The notes under the pieces: model-generated | What the model saw: the letters and a program-made list of their open reading frames with translations, nothing else | What the model was told of the DNA's origin: nothing | The model's database searches: none | Assembly (NCBI GenBank): GCA_016291085.1 | Contig: JAEEVW010000031.1 | Location: 1-42,162, forward strand | Origin: Prevotella sp. | GTDB lineage: Bacteria > Bacteroidota > Bacteroidia > Bacteroidales > Bacteroidaceae | Direction of reading: 5' to 3' | Length of the DNA stretch: 42,162 nt | Shown: piece after piece, positions 39,803-42,162 of the stretch | How the letters are laid out: each line of letters starts with the position of its first letter | Position numbering within the stretch: position 1 is the first letter of the stretch | Position numbers and translations under genes: made by a program

Positions 39803-41650
39803 ATGGAAAAAATAACGAAGTTACTGATGCTGCTGACCATCATATTATTTGCAGCATGTACGGACAACAATGACAACCCCGGTGATCCTACCCAGCTGCC
39901 TGCCATTGATGCAGGTCCATCGTATACTGATAAGACGGTCGACGTGAACCGCGACGGTAATATCTACGGACAAGTGTCGCTACGCTTCTACAGCGATATG
40001 CCCAGTGTGGCGTATATCTCCGTGGCCGACTTCCACAAGCTCATGACGGCTGGTGATGCGATGAAGGTCACCCGTCAAGGCAATCTCTACCTATTGGCCA
40101 CCCGTAACGGTACAGCAACCGTGGACGTCAAGGCCGATTATCTCCACTCCACGACCTATGCCGGCTTCGTGGACCTGATGTGGATGCTGGACCCAACGCT
40201 GGCTCCCAATGCGATGTACGATGGCAGCAAGTATATCAAGTTCGTTAAGATGGAAAGCCCATCGACGTTTAAGCCATCCAGCGGCATCCGTCTGGACTTC
40301 GGCAAATATAGCATCGACCTGCACGATGACGGCAGCAACGTCTATTTCCCCTTTGCTACGCTGGCCGACATTTATTCCGACTGTAACTTCCACAATGTTT
40401 CCTATCACGACGACTTAGTGGTTGTGAGCACCAAGCTGGATATCTATTCCATCAACACTATCGCCCCAGAATATGCCGCCAAGCCTTATCAGTGTGAAAC
40501 GGTGACAGCCGATATGGCGAAGTTCCGCTATCAGGAGCTGTGCTTCGTATTCGACAATCTCTATGGCTACCCAGGACGTACCATCCTGGAACAGAACGGC
40601 ATGGCCGAGAATGGCTTCGATGCCACCCTTGACCTGATACAGAATGGCCAGATAGTGAAGCGGTTGCTGCAATCAACCAATAACATGGATTTTGCCTGGG
40701 GAAGAATGGCTACGCAATACCTGATTAACGATGGCGGTCACACCAGTTTCGACGCAATGACAGGCTTACCTGAGAACATCGAAGGCGATTATGTTGAACG
40801 CTTGATGGAAGCGGCCGCCAACTATCCGGAAGCTTATGCCATGTATAGGGATTGGGCGAAGGAGAGTAATGTACGCTCTGATACGAAAACACAGCTGTCG
40901 ACATTGCGCGAGCAGGCTTACGGCGACGTGATGTATAAGGCCAACAGCGCCAAGACCACAGGCGTCATCATCATCAACTCGTTCATGGATATGGACGAGG
41001 CCGCATGGAACAAATACTATGCCAGCCAGAAGACCGACGCCGACTGGCAAGAACTGATGAAAAGCTATCAAAAGGATGCTTTCATCGGCTTCCTCTATGG
41101 ACTCGGACAGGCGAAGGCAGACGGCGTGAAGAACCTCGTGTTGGACATCTCGATCAACGGTGGTGGCTCGTGTGACCTTGTGGGAGCCGACGTGGCTATT
41201 CTGCGCAAGAACCGCACGGTGCAGTTCTGGTCGCAGGACGCTCTGGAGGGTAATAACAAGATTGCCACGTACTTTGTGGACACCAACTTCGACGGCGTGT
41301 TCGACGAGAAGGACGATACCAATCCTAAGTTCGACTGCAGCGACATGAACATCGCTGTGCTCTGCAGTAAGGTGGCATTCTCGTGTGGTCACCAGTTCCC
41401 CACGCTCATGAAGGATTACGGTTTCCCCATTATGGGTGAGCGCTCAGGTGGCGGTACCTGCTGCATACAGGTGATGCAGACTGCCGACGGACAGAACTTC
41501 ATGATTTCCACCTACCGCGATCGTTCCACCGATAAGAACTTCGCGAATACTGATGCGGGCATCACACCTACCGAGGGCTATGCCTTCGGCTACGACCACT
41601 TCTACGACCTGGATTTCCTGACTACAATCATACAAGGTCAATCCCATTAA
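39803..41650 (+). CDS. S41-like peptidase lipoprotein
   Basis: 615 residues from ATG 39803; the frame from 39770 starts inside the IS end and is rejected. Signal peptide MEKITKLLMLLTIILFAAC with lipobox FAAC, Cys19. A variable N-terminal half (about 25-370) is followed by a C-terminal S41-type domain: TTGVIIINSFMDMD, LVLDISINGGGSCDLVG, and IAVLCSKVAFSCGHQFP, with Ser527 in the place of the nucleophile, then GERSGGGTCC. Related proteins usually have Lys in GEKSGGG, which I take as the catalytic base region; here it is Arg, so activity is uncertain. It is probably anchored in the outer membrane or periplasm. It is expressed, if at all, from an IS-derived leader. Confidence 0.72.
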   Translation: MEKITKLLMLLTIILFAACTDNNDNPGDPTQLPAIDAGPSYTDKTVDVNRDGNIYGQVSLRFYSDMPSVAYISVADFHKLMTAGDAMKVTRQGNLYLLATRNGTATVDVKADYLHSTTYAGFVDLMWMLDPTLAPNAMYDGSKYIKFVKMESPSTFKPSSGIRLDFGKYSIDLHDDGSNVYFPFATLADIYSDCNFHNVSYHDDLVVVSTKLDIYSINTIAPEYAAKPYQCETVTADMAKFRYQELCFVFDNLYGYPGRTILEQNGMAENGFDATLDLIQNGQIVKRLLQSTNNMDFAWGRMATQYLINDGGHTSFDAMTGLPENIEGDYVERLMEAAANYPEAYAMYRDWAKESNVRSDTKTQLSTLREQAYGDVMYKANSAKTTGVIIINSFMDMDEAAWNKYYASQKTDADWQELMKSYQKDAFIGFLYGLGQAKADGVKNLVLDISINGGGSCDLVGADVAILRKNRTVQFWSQDALEGNNKIATYFVDTNFDGVFDEKDDTNPKFDCSDMNIAVLCSKVAFSCGHQFPTLMKDYGFPIMGERSGGGTCCIQVMQTADGQNFMISTYRDRSTDKNFANTDAGITPTEGYAFGYDHFYDLDFLTTIIQGQSH

Positions 41651-41689
41651 TGATTTTAGGCCTAGGAACCCGTGTGCGGCAATCGTCTG

Positions 41690-42162
41690 GCTCTGGAAGT
41701 ACTTGCGGGTAAAGCGCATCAATGCTTCGTCTCTATCAATTGCGCCTTGCGACTTAACCTTATTAGCAGTAAGCGCATAGGTAGCTTTCATTGGCAATAG
41801 ATCTCCGCTACAGAGCGTGCCTGTAAACTCGGCCATGCGGATGTGATATGACAGGCGATGGTCATCCATCTTCATGTCTCTTTCAGCTAAAGCCTGAACG
41901 ATGTCCTCCTTAGTAACACTTCCTTTGTCGGCAGCGGTTTGGGCGAGGATATCGCGGACCCGATAGAGTTCATCGTCAGGGATTGAGATTTTGTTGCTAC
42001 TCATCCAGCCCTTTGTGACGGCGATAGACTTGGGGCCGCAGAGGGTGATGAATGGCCAGTAGTCCTCGGCAGATACCAGTTGCCAAGTGCCTCGCATCAG
42101 GTGCAACCGGATAATCCGCCCGCTGTCAAAAGCCTTCTTGAAAGTCTTGGCTGACGGCTTAC
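41690..42162 (-). pseudogene. AlkZ/YcaQ-like winged-helix protein, C-terminally truncated (continues past the right edge)
   Basis: The reverse frame entering from the right edge reads SAKTFKKAFDSGRIIRLHLM, RGTWQLVSAEDYWPFI, then DDHRLSYHIRMAEFTGTLCS, GDLLPMKATYALT and DEALMRFTRKYFQS. This matches the HTH_42 family (AlkZ/YcaQ DNA glycosylase-like, winged-helix), where MRGTWQLV, the HIRMAE wing and the RKYF motif are conserved. Family-like sequence ends at about 41690; the frame then runs into the antisense of the S41 gene until a stop at 41446-41444, where the family would have another 100-150 residues. So the gene has lost its C-terminal part. A fused tail of antisense sequence would be non-functional. 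Confidence 0.65.

Noticed and set aside
41444..41689. Reverse-strand continuation of the AlkZ-like frame
   Set aside because: It is antisense to the well-supported S41-like C-terminus and has no family resemblance; it is only open by chance.

Overview
The window looks like a chromosomal segment of a Bacteroidales species close to Prevotella/Segatella. The grounds are the promoters (TTTG, about 19-20 bp, then TAnnTTTG), the surface lipoproteins with a lipobox cysteine, a fimbrillin-like lipoprotein, an HU-HIG/wHTH DNA-binding protein, class III fructose-bisphosphatase, the thrA-apgM pair, NhaD, and IS1380-type transposase remnants. No tRNA, rRNA, CRISPR array or intact mobile element was seen. 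Species assignment is inference.

Layout. 1-2046: a decayed IS1380-family end facing a 47-aa LLAGS-type peptide gene and a fimbrillin-like lipoprotein. 2047-3048: short tandem repeats and a free-standing polyvalent-type kinase-like gene. 3139-6916: apgM and thrA (threonine branch, no thrC beside them). 7113-10439: two tandem acyl-CoA synthetase paralogues. 10664-12036: infC-rpmI-rplT. 12121-12564: rpiB. 12803-18552: a co-directional run of a DUF4348-type lipoprotein, murB, a PhnP-like hydrolase, a C69 dipeptidase and NhaD. 18650-21895: pheT and a YebC-type gene. 21899-33451: a long reverse-strand run purU-hisH-hisA-hisF-hisIE-ftsE-lysC-lysA-two glycosyltransferases-fbp-folK-like-lipoprotein, with no clear internal promoter. 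33634-36488: glmS, a frameshifted membrane-protein remnant and an HU-HIG gene. 36704-39454: a secreted protein, a dead gene, beta-carbonic anhydrase, small ORFs and an FKBP isomerase. 39451-42162: a second IS1380 remnant that truncates a small gene and faces an S41-like lipoprotein, then a truncated AlkZ-like winged-helix gene.

The most unusual feature is a set of degenerate heptamer arrays (4-6 units) at eight gene junctions. All eight lie between co-directional, probably co-transcribed genes. Most begin at or inside the upstream stop codon and end close to the next start. Almost every unit carries TAA, TAG or TGA in mRNA sense, and because 7 is not a multiple of 3 each array gives stops in every frame. 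In murB the array even supplies the GTG start; in hisA it encodes the last residues.

A second theme is that both IS1380 remnants keep only the end whose transposase start codon doubles, on the opposite strand, as a TACCTTTG promoter box firing outward into a lipoprotein gene. Both also keep a hairpin of the same sequence in the leader. They look like worn-down mobile promoters.
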